The notes: generated by a model not told the origin, from the letters alone. Shown: positions 7,607 to 16,515, numbered from the stretch's first letter. The stretch is 64,000 bases of DNA from Clostridiales bacterium (GCA_031270945.1 JAISWZ010000188.1:1-64000), one strand, 5' to 3'. Program-made: numbers and translations.

Positions 7607-8473
7607 ATGCGATATGATCACAATGGCGACATGGCAGTGCTCTCGGGCCTTGACAGCTTTGATATAGGACAGACCTTGGAATGCGGGCAGTGCTTCCGGT
7701 ACAGAAGGCTAAGCGGCGCTCCCGGGTTCAAGGAATACTGCATTACAGCACACGGCAAGCTCCTCCTTGCCAGGCAGGCTGACGATCTCCTCTACTTGTA
7801 CCCTACTACCCGGCAGGAATACAAGACCATCTGGGCCAGCTACTTTGATACGCGCAGAGACTATGCCTCCATAAAAAATGACCTCAAGCAAAGGGATCCA
7901 ATCGCGGGACAAGCTGCCCAGGCAGGTGGCGGCATCAGGATCCTCAAGCAGGATCCATGGGAGTGCCTGGTTTCCTTCATCATTTCCCAGAACAACAACA
8001 TCCCAAGGATAAAAAAGATAATAGACTCCTTGTGCAAGAACTTTGGAGACTCCATAGGCTGGGGCGTCAAAGGGTTCCCTACGCCCAAAAAGCTCGCCTC
8101 TCTCACAGATGAAGACATGGCTGTCTGCAAGGCCGGATTCAGGACGAAGTACATACTTGAAGCAGCGCAAAGGGTTCACTCAGGCCAAGCCGACTTCTCC
8201 GCCATGGCTGACCTTCCGACCTTGGAGCTCAAAAAGCAGCTCATGGCCTTCAAAGGCGTCGGCCCAAAGATAGCTGATTGCGAGCTTCTCTTCGCCTTTG
8301 GCAGGACAGAGGTTTTCCCCACCGACGTTTGGATCCAGCGCATAATGCGCAACCTGTACTTCAAAGGCGAAGAAGTGCCCTTGAAGGACATCCAAGCGCT
8401 AGCCCTGGCCAAGTTCGGTTCAAACGCAGGCTTCGCGCAGCAGTACCTCTACTACAAAGCCCAGTTCGATTGA
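7607..8473 (+). CDS. ogg: 8-oxoguanine DNA glycosylase / AP lyase (Ogg type)
   Basis: Base-excision-repair enzyme of 288 residues that removes oxidised guanine from DNA. The N-terminal third matches the Ogg/AlkA N-domain (DIGQTLECGQCFRYRR). A helix-hairpin-helix-GPD core follows, with DPWECLVSFIISQNNNIPRI and the hairpin FKGVGPKIADC. In human OGG1 the catalytic Lys249 sits in GVGTK and Asp268 in the following VDVH; the equivalents here are Lys221 in GVGPK and Asp240 in PTDVW, so a bifunctional glycosylase/beta-lyase is expected. Length fits bacterial Ogg. The start has GAGG nine bases upstream. Single gene closed by a strong terminator. Confidence 0.92.
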   Translation: MRYDHNGDMAVLSGLDSFDIGQTLECGQCFRYRRLSGAPGFKEYCITAHGKLLLARQADDLLYLYPTTRQEYKTIWASYFDTRRDYASIKNDLKQRDPIAGQAAQAGGGIRILKQDPWECLVSFIISQNNNIPRIKKIIDSLCKNFGDSIGWGVKGFPTPKKLASLTDEDMAVCKAGFRTKYILEAAQRVHSGQADFSAMADLPTLELKKQLMAFKGVGPKIADCELLFAFGRTEVFPTDVWIQRIMRNLYFKGEEVPLKDIQALALAKFGSNAGFAQQYLYYKAQFD

Positions 8474-8474
8474 A

Positions 8475-8507
8475 AAGAAGGCGGAGAAACACTCCGCCTT
8501 CTTTTTT
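8475..8507 (+). terminator. intrinsic terminator of ogg
   Basis: Perfect 12-bp stem (8475-8486 with 8492-8503), loop AAACA, followed by TTTT. It begins two bases after the stop codon. Confidence 0.9.
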
Positions 8508-8683
8508 GTTGGTTTGGCGATGCTATATGGGTTTTTGGGGGTTGGGTTTTGTTTGGGTTTTTGGCTTTTTGGGTTTTTGTTTTGGTTTTTTTTGCTTCTC
8601 GCCTTAAATTCCCAAGCCTCTCTTATCTCTCTTACCCCGCTTATACTTCCCTGCTATAATCAGCTATCACCTTTATGTTTTGA

Positions 8684-8818
8684 CTTTTGGGGCGTTAAAA
8701 GATAAGCTATTAAGGGCATACCCCAGATAAGACAGTCCTGGAGCAACGCAAACTTCCGAGCCCTCTGCCCGGCAGGATTCCAGGACATGTCCAAGCAACA
8801 GACTCGCCGCCCCAAAAG
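8684..8818 (+). promoter_or_regulatory. structured 5' leader before the formate-THF ligase gene
   Basis: CTTTTGGGGC (8684-8693) is the exact complement of GCCCCAAAAG (8809-8818) and would close a 135-nt domain. Inside, GTCCTGGA (8735-8742) pairs exactly with TCCAGGAC (8779-8786). A TATAAT-like -10 at 8655-8660 would start transcription just upstream. Formate-THF ligase genes are known targets of ZTP riboswitches (pfl motif), but I do not see the conserved CCGCCUGGGC element. The class is therefore undetermined and the structure is only inferred. Confidence 0.4.
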
Positions 8819-8870
8819 GCGCAAGAACTCCTGGCCGCGCATGCCAGATCAAAAAACAAGGAGTGAAACA

Positions 8871-10547
8871 ATGGCTTACCTTTCAGACATTGAAATCGCG
8901 CAGCAGACCAAGATGGAAAAGATCAACAGCATCGCTCAAAACCTTGGCGTAAGCGAGGAGCATTTGGAGCAATACGGGCCTTACAAGGCAAAGATTAGCA
9001 ACAAGCTGTTGGATGAGATGCAAGGGAAGCCAGACGGAAAGCTGATCCTGGTTACAGCTATTACGCCTACTCCCGCAGGGGAGGGAAAGACAACTACTAC
9101 TGTAGGGCTGGCGGATGGATTAAGAAGGATCGGGAAGAAAAGCGTCGTGGCTTTGAGGGAGCCGAGCTTGGGGCCGGTCTTTGGCGTCAAGGGTGGCGCG
9201 GCTGGCGGCGGCTACGCCCAAGTGGTGCCAATGGAAGACATCAATCTCCACTTCACTGGAGACTTCCATGCCATAGGCGCGGCCAACAACCTTCTTGCCG
9301 CCATGCTGGACAACCATATTTTTCAAGGAAACGCCCTTGGCATAGACTCCCGCCGCATCACGTGGAAAAGGGCTGTAGACATGAATGACCGCCAGCTCCG
9401 CTTCATAGCCAACGGACTTGGTGGAAGAACCAATGGGGTTCCAAGAGAAGACGGGTTTGACATCACTGTGGCAAGCGAGATCATGGCGGTGCTTTGCCTG
9501 TCAAGCGGAATCACAGATCTGAAAGAAAGGCTTTCCCGCATCATAGTAGGATACACCAGGGAAGAGGCGCCAGTCAGGTGCTCTGACCTTAAAGCGGCAG
9601 GCGCAATGGCGGCTCTTTTGAAAGACGCCCTAAAGCCAAACCTGGTTCAAACCCTTGAAAAAACCCCTGCCATCGTACATGGCGGGCCTTTCGCAAACAT
9701 AGCCCATGGCTGCAACAGCGTAATAGCGACTAAGATGGCGCTGAAGCTTGGAGATTACGCAGTCACTGAGGCAGGTTTCGGCGCTGATCTAGGCGCTGAG
9801 AAGTTCTTTGACATCAAGTGCCGCATGGCTGGGCTTGTTCCAGACGCGGTGGTCATAGTTGCAAGCGTCAGGGCGCTGAAGCACCACGGAGGGGTTCCAA
9901 AGGCGGAGCTTTCAACAGAGAATGTTGAAGCGGTGGAAAAAGGGCTGCCAAACCTGCTCCAGCATGTTGAAAATGTAACAAAGGTCTTCGGGCTTCCAGC
10001 GGCGGTGGCAATCAACGCGTTTCCTACAGACACGCCAGCTGAGCTTAAGCTGGTTGAAGACAAGTGCAGGGAGCTTGGAGTCAACGTTGCCCTTTCCGAA
10101 GTCTGGGCAAAAGGCGGAGAAGGCGGAATAGCCTTGGCAGAAGAGGTTGTCCGCTTATGTGAAGCGCCAAAGAGCTTCTCCTTCGCTTACGAAGATGATC
10201 TGAGCATAGAGGCGAAGCTGGATGCCATATGCAGGAAGGTCTACCACGCTGACGGAGTTGAGCTGGCCCCTGGAGCGAAAAAACAGGCAAAGCAGCTGGA
10301 GGCTCTGGGCTTTGGAAAGCTTCCCATATGCATGGCCAAAACCCAATACAGCTTTTCAGACAACGCTGACCTTCTTGGCGCTCCAAAAGGCTTCAAAGTC
10401 CAAGTCAGAAACCTTAAAGCCAGCGCGGGCGCGGGCTTCATAGTCGCCTTGACAGGTGACATAATGACCATGCCAGGCTTGCCAAAGAGCCCAAGCGCGG
10501 AGCGCATAGACGTAGATGAGAACGGGAAGATAACCGGGCTGTTTTAA
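8871..10547 (+). CDS. fhs: formate--tetrahydrofolate ligase
   Basis: Enzyme of 558 residues that makes 10-formyl-THF from formate, THF and ATP, feeding purine synthesis or the methyl branch of acetogenesis. The track starts the ORF at 8787, but the ATG at 8871 has AAGGAG eight bases upstream and gives the usual family length. The signature P-loop region [19 protein letters not shown] lies near residues 62-80, followed by [31 protein letters not shown] and [13 protein letters not shown], typical of the family, come later. A 14-bp hairpin and then the formate channel gene follow, so the two likely form a formate-use operon. Confidence 0.97.
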   Translation: MAYLSDIEIAQQTKMEKINSIAQNLGVSEEHLEQYGPYKAKISNKLLDEMQGKPDGKLILVTAITPTPAGEGKTTTTVGLADGLRRIGKKSVVALREPSLGPVFGVKGGAAGGGYAQVVPMEDINLHFTGDFHAIGAANNLLAAMLDNHIFQGNALGIDSRRITWKRAVDMNDRQLRFIANGLGGRTNGVPREDGFDITVASEIMAVLCLSSGITDLKERLSRIIVGYTREEAPVRCSDLKAAGAMAALLKDALKPNLVQTLEKTPAIVHGGPFANIAHGCNSVIATKMALKLGDYAVTEAGFGADLGAEKFFDIKCRMAGLVPDAVVIVASVRALKHHGGVPKAELSTENVEAVEKGLPNLLQHVENVTKVFGLPAAVAINAFPTDTPAELKLVEDKCRELGVNVALSEVWAKGGEGGIALAEEVVRLCEAPKSFSFAYEDDLSIEAKLDAICRKVYHADGVELAPGAKKQAKQLEALGFGKLPICMAKTQYSFSDNADLLGAPKGFKVQVRNLKASAGAGFIVALTGDIMTMPGLPKSPSAERIDVDENGKITGLF

Positions 10548-10560
10548 GATCAAACAATGC

Positions 10561-10593
10561 CACACAAGAGCTGGTTTAGCCAGCTCTTGTGTG
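10561..10593 (+). terminator. 14-bp hairpin between fhs and the formate channel gene
   Basis: Perfect stem at 10561-10574 with 10580-10593 and loop TTTAG. No T tract follows; the ribosome site GGAGG begins two bases after the stem. It is therefore more likely an mRNA processing or stability hairpin than a full stop. Confidence 0.55.
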
Positions 10594-10605
10594 CGGAGGT
10601 CTAAT

Positions 10606-11433
10606 ATGAATATGCTCACCCCACGCGAAATAACCGAGGCATATGCCCGGATCGGAAAGGCGAAGTCTGTTCAGTCAACCGGGAAGCTTGCAATCATGGG
10701 AATCCTGGCCGGATTGTTTATAGCGTTTGGCGCGGCTGCCTCAAGCACCGCTTCTCACTCGATTGATAACGTCTCCTTAGCCAGGCTAATCAGCGGCCTG
10801 GTGTTCCCATTTGGGCTTGGCATGGTCATGCTCACAGGCGCTGAATTGTTCACTGGGAACACAATGATTGCCATCTCGGTCTTAAGCAAGGAAACAACCG
10901 CCAAACTGATGCTTCGCAATTGGCTCATAGTATACCTCGCAAACTTCGTTGGCGCGTTGGCGCTGGCTATGGGCTGCGCCTGGTTTGGCCAGCTGGATTA
11001 CTCAAGCGGAGGCTTGGCGCTATTTGCGATTAAAACCGCAGCGTCCAAAACATCCATTCCATTTCAAAACGCGCTAGTCGCTGGCATCTTCTGCAACATA
11101 CTTGTTTGCGCTGGAGTCCTTTGCAGCCTTTCGGCAAAGGACACAATAGGACGAATAGCCGGCGCGTACATCCCCGTAGCCTTCTTTGTAATCTGCGGGT
11201 TTGAGCATTCCGTTGCCAACATGTACTATGTTCCAGCAGGCATCTTCGCGCTTCAGGTGCCCAAGTACGCCCAGCTGGTGGCTAGCGCCGGCATATCAAC
11301 GCAAAGCCTGACCTGGGCCAACTTTTTCTTTAGAAACCTGATTCCAGTCACTTTGGGAAATATAATTGGGGGCGCTGGCATAGGCGCGGCCATGTGGGCT
11401 TGCCATATGAGGAATCAGCCTAAAGCGGGATAG
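10606..11433 (+). CDS. focA: formate/nitrite transporter (FocA/FNT family)
   Basis: I choose the ATG at 10606 (GGAGG six bases upstream) over the track start at 10591, giving 275 residues. There are six hydrophobic segments and the family pattern: GLFIAFGAAASS in the first helix region, GAELFTGNTM after the third, and GFEHSVANMYYVPAG, which holds the conserved central His of the channel. FNT proteins are pentameric channels for formate, nitrite or related anions. Position directly behind formate-THF ligase strongly suggests formate as the physiological substrate. A double terminator follows. Confidence 0.93.
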   Translation: MNMLTPREITEAYARIGKAKSVQSTGKLAIMGILAGLFIAFGAAASSTASHSIDNVSLARLISGLVFPFGLGMVMLTGAELFTGNTMIAISVLSKETTAKLMLRNWLIVYLANFVGALALAMGCAWFGQLDYSSGGLALFAIKTAASKTSIPFQNALVAGIFCNILVCAGVLCSLSAKDTIGRIAGAYIPVAFFVICGFEHSVANMYYVPAGIFALQVPKYAQLVASAGISTQSLTWANFFFRNLIPVTLGNIIGGAGIGAAMWACHMRNQPKAG

Positions 11434-11513
11434 ATTTGCTTGATAAAGGCGTTTGTGTGTGTAAATCCGGATCCGGATGGTCTACAGTGACTTTTCTGGC
11501 AGAGCATAAAGCG

Positions 11514-11587
11514 CAAGACAAAGGGAGCCTCGCGGCTCCCTTTGTCTTGTCTTTAATAAAACAAAAGGCCGGGAATCCCGGCCTTTT
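11514..11587 (+). terminator. two successive intrinsic terminator hairpins
   Basis: First hairpin: perfect 16-bp stem at 11514-11529 with 11534-11549 and loop TCGC, followed by a T-rich run. Second hairpin: 11-bp stem AAAAGGCCGGG at 11563-11573 with 11577-11587 and loop AAT. The track ORF at 11436-11864 crosses both and is rejected. Confidence 0.85.
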
Positions 11588-11664
11588 CATCTTTTTAGCT
11601 CACACTCGTGGTAGGGTCCACAGGGGTTTTGCGAAAATATCCGTCCAATTTAAGGGGAGGCACT

Positions 11665-11762
11665 CTTTGTATACTGCCTTGCTGCTCTACTGCCTTAGCC
11701 TCTCTACTGCTTTGCCTCTCTACTGCCTTAGCCTCTCTACTGCCCTGCTTCTCCACTGCCTA
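11665..11762. repeat. short tandem repeat CTCTACTGCCTTAGCCT
   Basis: About five imperfect copies of a 16-18-base unit (CTCTACTGCCTTAGCCT and variants with CTTTGCC or CCTGCTT). It begins after the double terminator and runs up to the 3' end of the small minus-strand gene at 11767. Confidence 0.65.
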
Positions 11763-11766
11763 ACGT

Positions 11767-11898
11767 TCACTCAAAGTCGTCGCTGTCCGCGCCTTCCTCT
11801 TTATCCTTTCTGTCAGCAAGGACGCTCAGCGCGGCAAGCGCGAGTGTTGTTAAAAAAAGCGTAACGCCTACTTGTCTCGCTTTTTTGACTATATCCAT
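11767..11898 (-). CDS. 43-residue small membrane protein
   Basis: Too short for the ORF track. Reading the minus strand from ATG at 11898 gives 43 residues starting MDIVKKARQVG, then one hydrophobic helix (VTLFLTTLALAALSVLA), then a charged tail DRKDKEEGADSDDFE. AGAGGTG precedes the ATG by five bases. The charge distribution (basic N-terminus, acidic C-terminus) is consistent with a small bitopic membrane protein. It is the gene downstream of 5-formyl-THF cyclo-ligase on the same strand, about 190 bases away. Function unknown. Confidence 0.5.
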   Translation of the reverse strand: MDIVKKARQVGVTLFLTTLALAALSVLADRKDKEEGADSDDFE

Positions 11899-12086
11899 AA
11901 TGCACCTCTCAATTTCGCGTTTTTTGCATAACCACAACCCAAGCGAAAAGCGCAGTTCTTTTCACTCATTAGCATACCCTCGACCGTATCAATAGCGTAT
12001 CACTAACTGAGATGTCCGGCAACCACTGATAGTGATAAGAGCATTCTGCAAAATCAATCGAGGTTTTTTCTAATTTCTTTAAATTG

Positions 12087-12647
12087 TCAATGCCATTGCC
12101 TTTCCGTCGCTATGCGATCCAAAGGGACATCCCATGGATCCGCTTCAAGCTCTTCGACCCTCTGCGCTTCAAAGGCGACCCCTATCTTTGCCGCGTTTAG
12201 GCACTGGGGGAGATACCTGTCATAATAGCCCGCGCCCATTCCAATCCTTGCGCGAGTCAAGGCGTGAAAAGCGGTGCATGGGACGATGACCAGGCCTATG
12301 TCGCTTGCTTTTATCAAGTCGCACTTGCCTTCAACAGGAGATATGATCCCGTACTTTCCTACCTTCAAGCCATCTTTCCCATGGGGTGCCGCCGCCACAA
12401 GCATATAGCCCTCTTTGCATATGGGAAACGCGACCTTCTTCCCGGAATCAATGGCCCATTGGTTAAAGGCCTCCATATCAACCTCGCCGTTAAAGGCGTT
12501 ATACGAAAGAATGACGTCTGCCGCTATCCATTCGGAAGCGATAACCCTTTCGCAGATGGCGAGGCTGAGCTTTTTTCGCTCTAAGGCAGGAATGGCGTTT
12601 CTTGCGGCTATTCCTTGGGATTTCAAGTCGGACTTGGTTTTGGGCAT
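12087..12647 (-). CDS. 5-formyltetrahydrofolate cyclo-ligase
   Basis: Enzyme of 186 residues that converts 5-formyl-THF to 5,10-methenyl-THF with ATP, returning stored folate to the one-carbon pool. The N-terminal basic segment KSDLKSQGIAARNAI and the C-terminal RIGMGAGYYDRYL loop, which matches the family's ATP/folate-binding signature GxGxGYYDR, are diagnostic. A middle PICKEGYMLV segment also fits. Length is normal. It faces the fhs-focA pair but is convergent with it; together the three genes give this region a folate one-carbon theme. Confidence 0.95.
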   Translation of the reverse strand: MPKTKSDLKSQGIAARNAIPALERKKLSLAICERVIASEWIAADVILSYNAFNGEVDMEAFNQWAIDSGKKVAFPICKEGYMLVAAAPHGKDGLKVGKYGIISPVEGKCDLIKASDIGLVIVPCTAFHALTRARIGMGAGYYDRYLPQCLNAAKIGVAFEAQRVEELEADPWDVPLDRIATERQWH

Positions 12648-12899
12648 TGGACACCTCCTGGGTTTGGTTTGGTTTTGCTATTTTTATTTGCTTGACTAAA
12701 GCTTACCACAGATTGAGGGTGGCGTCCCGTGTTTATTCTAAACATTCAAGCCTAATCATCGGTTAATGCTGCTATCTCCAAACATTGGCTAGAAGAAGCA
12801 AGCAGCTTCAGGCTTTCCGCCCCTAAAACAAATGCCTGAAACTCAACAGAAATCCAAGTCTGCCTGTTATGGCAATATGAAAATGCTACTCAATATCAG
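12648..12899. other. intergenic region without recognised gene
   Basis: Between the divergent 5-formyl-THF cyclo-ligase and hexosaminidase genes. I see no ORF with a ribosome site and no repeat that I recognise. Confidence 0.6.
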
Positions 12900-12928
12900 T
12901 TGATTTTGCCACTCCCAAGAGAGATAAT
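12900..12928 (+). promoter_or_regulatory. promoter candidate for the GH20 gene
   Basis: TTGATT (12900-12905), 17-base spacer, GATAAT (12923-12928), about 90 bases before the start codon. Confidence 0.45.
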
Positions 12929-13020
12929 AGAAGTGATTTTTAACCTGCGGCATGCCCAAAACGCAAGTTCTTCCCCAGCTGGACATGCCCTGAATATGCA
13001 TTCGCGAAGGAGTGCAACCC

Positions 13021-14598
13021 ATGAATGTCATTCCCAACCCTCGCTCAGCATCGCTAGGCGCGGAAGGGGCGTATGCCCTGCCAGAAGGCAAGATTGCTAT
13101 AGATTTGGGCCCGTTCAGCCAGAAGTCGGTTCAGGCGTTTCTAGATCGCACAGGCCTTGAGGCCAGCGTCGGCGCGGACATTTCGCTTTCGAGATCCGAA
13201 GAGTTCGCCCCCGAGGAATATGAGCTGACCGTCTCAGCTGAAGGCGTATCTGTCAAAGCTTCTACGGATAACGGGGTTGTGCTTGCCCTGACAACGCTGT
13301 TTCAGCTAAGCAAGGACGGGCAGATCCCATTCTCGCAAGTGCGCGACTTGCCCCGCTACGGTCACAGGGGCCTTTCCTTTGACTGCGCCAGGCACTTCTT
13401 TGACGCAAATGAGGTGAAGCGCGTTATCGAGCAGATGTCTCTTGTGAAGATGAATACCCTGCACTGGCACCTCACGGATGACCAGGCATGGAGGATCGAG
13501 TCCAAGAAGCACCCGGAGCTTCACCTTCAGCACAACTTTGAGTACTTCACCCAGGAGGACATCAAAAGCGTTGTAGCCTTTGCTGACTCACGCGGGGTAG
13601 AGGTAATACCCGAGATAGACATGCCAGGGCACATGAGCGCGTTGCTTTCAGCTCACCCAGACCTGAGCTGCTCAGGCAAGAAAGTTGAGCCAGCCACTTG
13701 CGGAGGGATCTACCCTGTCATCCTTTGCGCCGGAAACGAGGACGTCTACGCTTTGATAGCCGAGATCCTGGACGAGATCTGCCCGCTTTTCCCAAGCGGC
13801 AAGTTCCACGTGGGTGGAGACGAAGCTCCAAAGCGGGAATGGGAGAAGTGCCCCCGCTGCCAGCAGAAGATCAAGGAAGAGGGCCTTCCGGACGAAAAGG
13901 CTCTGCAAGGCTACTTCACAAACCGCATAATAGAAGTTTTGAAAGCCAAAGGCAAAACCCCGGTATGCTGGAACGAGTCACTTGAAGCGGCCGCCCTGGA
14001 CAAGAGCTCCATAATCCAGTACTGGATGCCAACAGGAGCTGAGGCTACGAAGAACTGGGCCAGCTCTGGCGGCAAATTTATCTACTCTGACATGTTCACC
14101 TACTACTTCGATTACCCGAACAGCATGTCCAAGCTCCAAAGGGTCTATGAAGAAAAGCTTTCCCTGGGTGACGAGGATTGCTCAGACAATCCTGGGCTGC
14201 TTGGCATCGAGTGCTGCTTGTGGACTGAGCACATCAGGGAAAACAAAGGCTTGGAAGAAAAGCTTTTCCCAAGGCTCTACGCCGCCGCCGAGAAGATGTG
14301 GGGCACCAATTCCGATTACCAGGAGTTCTTGGAAAGGCTCCGCCTGTTCATATCCCGCTTCCATCCAGCAGACATGGGCCTGATTCCAGAAGAGAGCTGG
14401 AACCTGACCGGAGAGGCCAGGCTCAATGAATCATTGGGCTTCTTGGCTATGATGAGCCAGTCCATGTCCCCAGAAGCCAAAGCGGAAGTCTCTACAAGCA
14501 TAGACCCCCAGACGCTCCAGCGGGCGTTTATGGAACACTTCTTCGAGCCCGCCGACATGCCGTTTTTGATGAGGGTGATGCAGGGGCTGTTGGGATAG
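13021..14598 (+). CDS. beta-N-acetylhexosaminidase, GH20
   Basis: Glycosidase of 525 residues expected to release terminal N-acetylhexosamine from glycans or chitin/peptidoglycan fragments. The N-terminal 110 residues form the GH20 small domain. The catalytic barrel starts near GHRGLSFDCARHFF and holds HWHLTDDQAWRIE. The HVGGDEAP motif contains the catalytic Asp267-Glu268 pair of the substrate-assisted mechanism. A late WTEHI segment fits the substrate pocket. I start at ATG 13021 (AAGGAG nine bases upstream) rather than the GTG at 13012. No signal peptide, so it acts in the cytosol on imported sugars. Confidence 0.94.
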   Translation: MNVIPNPRSASLGAEGAYALPEGKIAIDLGPFSQKSVQAFLDRTGLEASVGADISLSRSEEFAPEEYELTVSAEGVSVKASTDNGVVLALTTLFQLSKDGQIPFSQVRDLPRYGHRGLSFDCARHFFDANEVKRVIEQMSLVKMNTLHWHLTDDQAWRIESKKHPELHLQHNFEYFTQEDIKSVVAFADSRGVEVIPEIDMPGHMSALLSAHPDLSCSGKKVEPATCGGIYPVILCAGNEDVYALIAEILDEICPLFPSGKFHVGGDEAPKREWEKCPRCQQKIKEEGLPDEKALQGYFTNRIIEVLKAKGKTPVCWNESLEAAALDKSSIIQYWMPTGAEATKNWASSGGKFIYSDMFTYYFDYPNSMSKLQRVYEEKLSLGDEDCSDNPGLLGIECCLWTEHIRENKGLEEKLFPRLYAAAEKMWGTNSDYQEFLERLRLFISRFHPADMGLIPEESWNLTGEARLNESLGFLAMMSQSMSPEAKAEVSTSIDPQTLQRAFMEHFFEPADMPFLMRVMQGLLG

Positions 14599-14628
14599 GC
14601 AGATAGAAAAGTGCCCGTTACTTTTCAT

Positions 14629-14671
14629 GCGGGCTGGCGGCGTTGCCGCCAGCCCGCGTTGTCGTTTTTTA
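14629..14671 (+). terminator. intrinsic terminator after the GH20 gene
   Basis: Perfect 13-bp GC-rich stem (14629-14641 with 14645-14657), loop GTT, then GTTGTCG and a six-T tract. Confidence 0.8.
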
Positions 14672-14725
14672 TTCAAGCGTTGCGCAATCCAGCTCGTTTT
14701 AGCGTCCCCGCACCCGCTAGCCCAA

Positions 14726-14875
14726 GGTTAAACGCTTAACCTCCTGCGGCGCACGTTTCTTGACATACCTTTTCGTCCCGCAAGTCCTAGGTTAAACGTT
14801 TAACTCTCTAAGGTTGGCGGTTTTCCGCATTTTCTTGCTCCTATCGACCCGCATGCCCGAAGTTAAACGTTTAAC
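14726..14875. promoter_or_regulatory. three LacI-type operator palindromes
   Basis: GGTTAAACGCTTAACC at 14726-14741, and GTTAAACGTTTAAC at 14791-14804 and 14862-14875. All are perfect or near-perfect palindromes with a central CG, the hallmark of LacI-family operators. They are spaced 64 and 71 bases apart, and some flanking sequence (CCCGCA, CCTGCGGC) is also repeated. They lie 110-250 bases upstream of the promoter of the kinase-like genes and downstream of the GH20 terminator. No LacI-type regulator gene is in the window. Confidence 0.55.
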
Positions 14876-14958
14876 CCCTGCGGCTTTCGGTTTTCCCCCA
14901 GCCATGTCCCCAAAATCCCAACTTTTTTTATTTGCCGCACCTCAGCCCACCCCTATTC

Positions 14959-14987
14959 TTTACATTCCAATAGCGATGTGCTATAAT
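14959..14987 (+). promoter_or_regulatory. promoter of the kinase-like genes
   Basis: TTTACA (14959-14964), 17-base spacer, TATAAT (14982-14987), about 80 bases before the first kinase-like reading frame. Confidence 0.65.
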
Positions 14988-15066
14988 CAAGATGCAACCC
15001 AAATATGGTTTGGACATTTTTCAGGACGTCAGGCATATCCCAGATATGCCAAAGAGGTGATCAGTC

Positions 15067-15276
15067 TTGGACATCATATCAAAGTACCATGGCTTATGGA
15101 GCGTAGACTCGCTGATCGCCACGGGCGGCTCCGGGCCGGTCTATAAGGTCTTCAACGAAACCTTGATACAGCGCACAGAAACGAGGCATCCTCATGCATC
15201 TAATAGAAAAGTACGATGGCGGCTCGTGGAAGATAGACTCGATGCTAGGCGCCGGATTTTCCGGCAAAGTCTATAA
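15067..15276 (+). pseudogene. truncated kinase N-lobe fragment
   Basis: From a TTG start at 15067 with GAGGTG upstream, the first 31 residues (DIISKYHGLWSVDSLIATGG, then SGPVYKVF) match the N-terminus of the kinase-like protein that starts at 15194, including its glycine loop. After this the frame loses similarity and runs out of frame through the start of the next gene. It looks like the remnant of a tandem kinase gene of which only the 5' end survives. It may still be translated as a leader before the downstream gene. Confidence 0.55.
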
Positions 15277-16096
15277 AATCTCTAAAATAGGCTCAAACCC
15301 TCCAATCCAGGAAGCGCTAAAGGTCTTCTCCCTGCCGGAGATCAGACAAATTATCAAGAATAGCCACCCGGAATTTGACTCAGCCCAGTTGGATCGCTGC
15401 GCAGATTTGCAGCTGGACTCTGCCCGCGAGAAAATCTTGGCTTTCCAAGAAGCTGACTCCCCGTATATCCTCAGCTATCACCATTTTGAGGTGGTCGAAA
15501 CCGACGAGGATCCAGGCCCGCATTTTTTCCTGCGCATGGAATTGCTTCAAAGCCTGGAGCTGGCTTATGCTCTTAATCATTCCTCCGAGAAAGACGTCTG
15601 CAGGCTAGGCGTTGACATCTGCTCAGCGCTTGAGCTTTATGCCAAAAACGGATTGGTGCACGGAAACATAAAGCCCTCAGAGATTTTTCTGGCACAGAAT
15701 GGGGGCTACAAGCTTGGAGGGTTTGAGCATTCCCATCCAGCAGACGCCAAGCCTGCAAACGCAGGGATCGTGGGCGCTCGTTATTATACGGCCCCTGAAG
15801 TTGAAAAAGGGCTTAATTCTGGGAATTCAGACTTGTATTCCTTGGGGATGGTCATGCACCAGCTGCTAAACAATGGCCGGATGCCTTTCGTTTCCCAAGG
15901 CAAATCGGCAAAACCTGGTGAAACAATCGAAGCTCGATTCAAGCGCTTAAAAGGAGACGCTCTTCCTCCTCCAGTCAACGCTTCCCCAGCACTTGCAGCC
16001 ATCGTTCTCAAGGCTTGCGCATTCGATGGCGAAAAGAGGTACCAGAGCACCACTGAAATGAAGAACGCGTTGCTAGGAATCAACAGCTTCCGATAG
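15194..16096 (+). CDS. Ser/Thr protein kinase-fold protein, predicted pseudokinase
   Basis: Protein of 300 residues with a eukaryote-like kinase fold. The glycine loop LGAGFSGKVYK (about 18-28) and the ATP-binding Lys43 (EALKVF) are intact. The catalytic loop, normally HRDxKPxN, reads HGNIKPSEIF: catalytic Asp is Asn158. The metal-binding DFG reads GFE, with Gly176 in the Asp place. The activation-segment equivalent GARYYTAPEVEKG and the DLYSLGMVMHQLL helix are kept. It lacks a membrane helix and PASTA domains, unlike housekeeping PrkC kinases. It may bind nucleotide and act as a scaffold. Ribosome site is weak (GAGG), possibly coupled to the upstream fragment. Confidence 0.8.
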   Translation: MHLIEKYDGGSWKIDSMLGAGFSGKVYKISKIGSNPPIQEALKVFSLPEIRQIIKNSHPEFDSAQLDRCADLQLDSAREKILAFQEADSPYILSYHHFEVVETDEDPGPHFFLRMELLQSLELAYALNHSSEKDVCRLGVDICSALELYAKNGLVHGNIKPSEIFLAQNGGYKLGGFEHSHPADAKPANAGIVGARYYTAPEVEKGLNSGNSDLYSLGMVMHQLLNNGRMPFVSQGKSAKPGETIEARFKRLKGDALPPPVNASPALAAIVLKACAFDGEKRYQSTTEMKNALLGINSFR

Positions 16097-16198
16097 CCAG
16101 CGACGTGGAACTTTATGAAATGGGTTCCCTATCCTTGGAGCGCTATAAATACGCCACTGCTCAAAAGAACCGCATTTTTCTCGCGTATCCGCCCTTAC

Positions 16199-16233
16199 CA
16201 AAGCCTTCAGACCAACTTGGTTCGGAGGCTTTG
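16199..16233 (+). terminator. probable terminator after the pseudokinase gene
   Basis: AAAGCCT and AGGCTTT arms with an inner CCAA/TTGG stem, followed by a short T-rich stretch. The rest of 16097-16515 has no gene; a TATAAT at 16352-16357 is a likely -10 for the acetyltransferase gene. Confidence 0.45.
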
Positions 16234-16515
16234 TTCTATTTCTGCCTCAACTGTCATTTGTATCCTGCAAATTCCTCATTTTCCTCTTGTGATAGCTTGC
16301 ATCTTAGTATTCTTTAACCTGACTTTAACTTTCTTCAACCAAGTTTAAGGTATAATGTTATATGGGCGCTTTGACGAAGACCTAAGTGCGGTCCCAAATT
16401 TGCCTTCGCGTCGGCGCTCTTGGAGCATGCCTCAGCAAAGCTTTGGGATGCGCTCGGTCTGCGCTTTTCTAGAATTCAAGGCCCGCTTGCGGGCCTGGGC
16501 TATAAGGCGGTGTTT

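Noticed and set aside
8684-8818. ZTP (pfl) or THF riboswitch call before fhs
   Set aside because: The gene context fits, but the conserved core sequences of either class are not visible; kept only as an unclassified structured leader.
11436-11864. 142-residue plus-strand ORF after focA
   Set aside because: Crosses two strong terminators and a short tandem repeat; composition is not protein-like.
15194-16096. Active PrkC-type Ser/Thr kinase
   Set aside because: Both catalytic aspartates are replaced, and the membrane helix and PASTA repeats of PrkC are missing.
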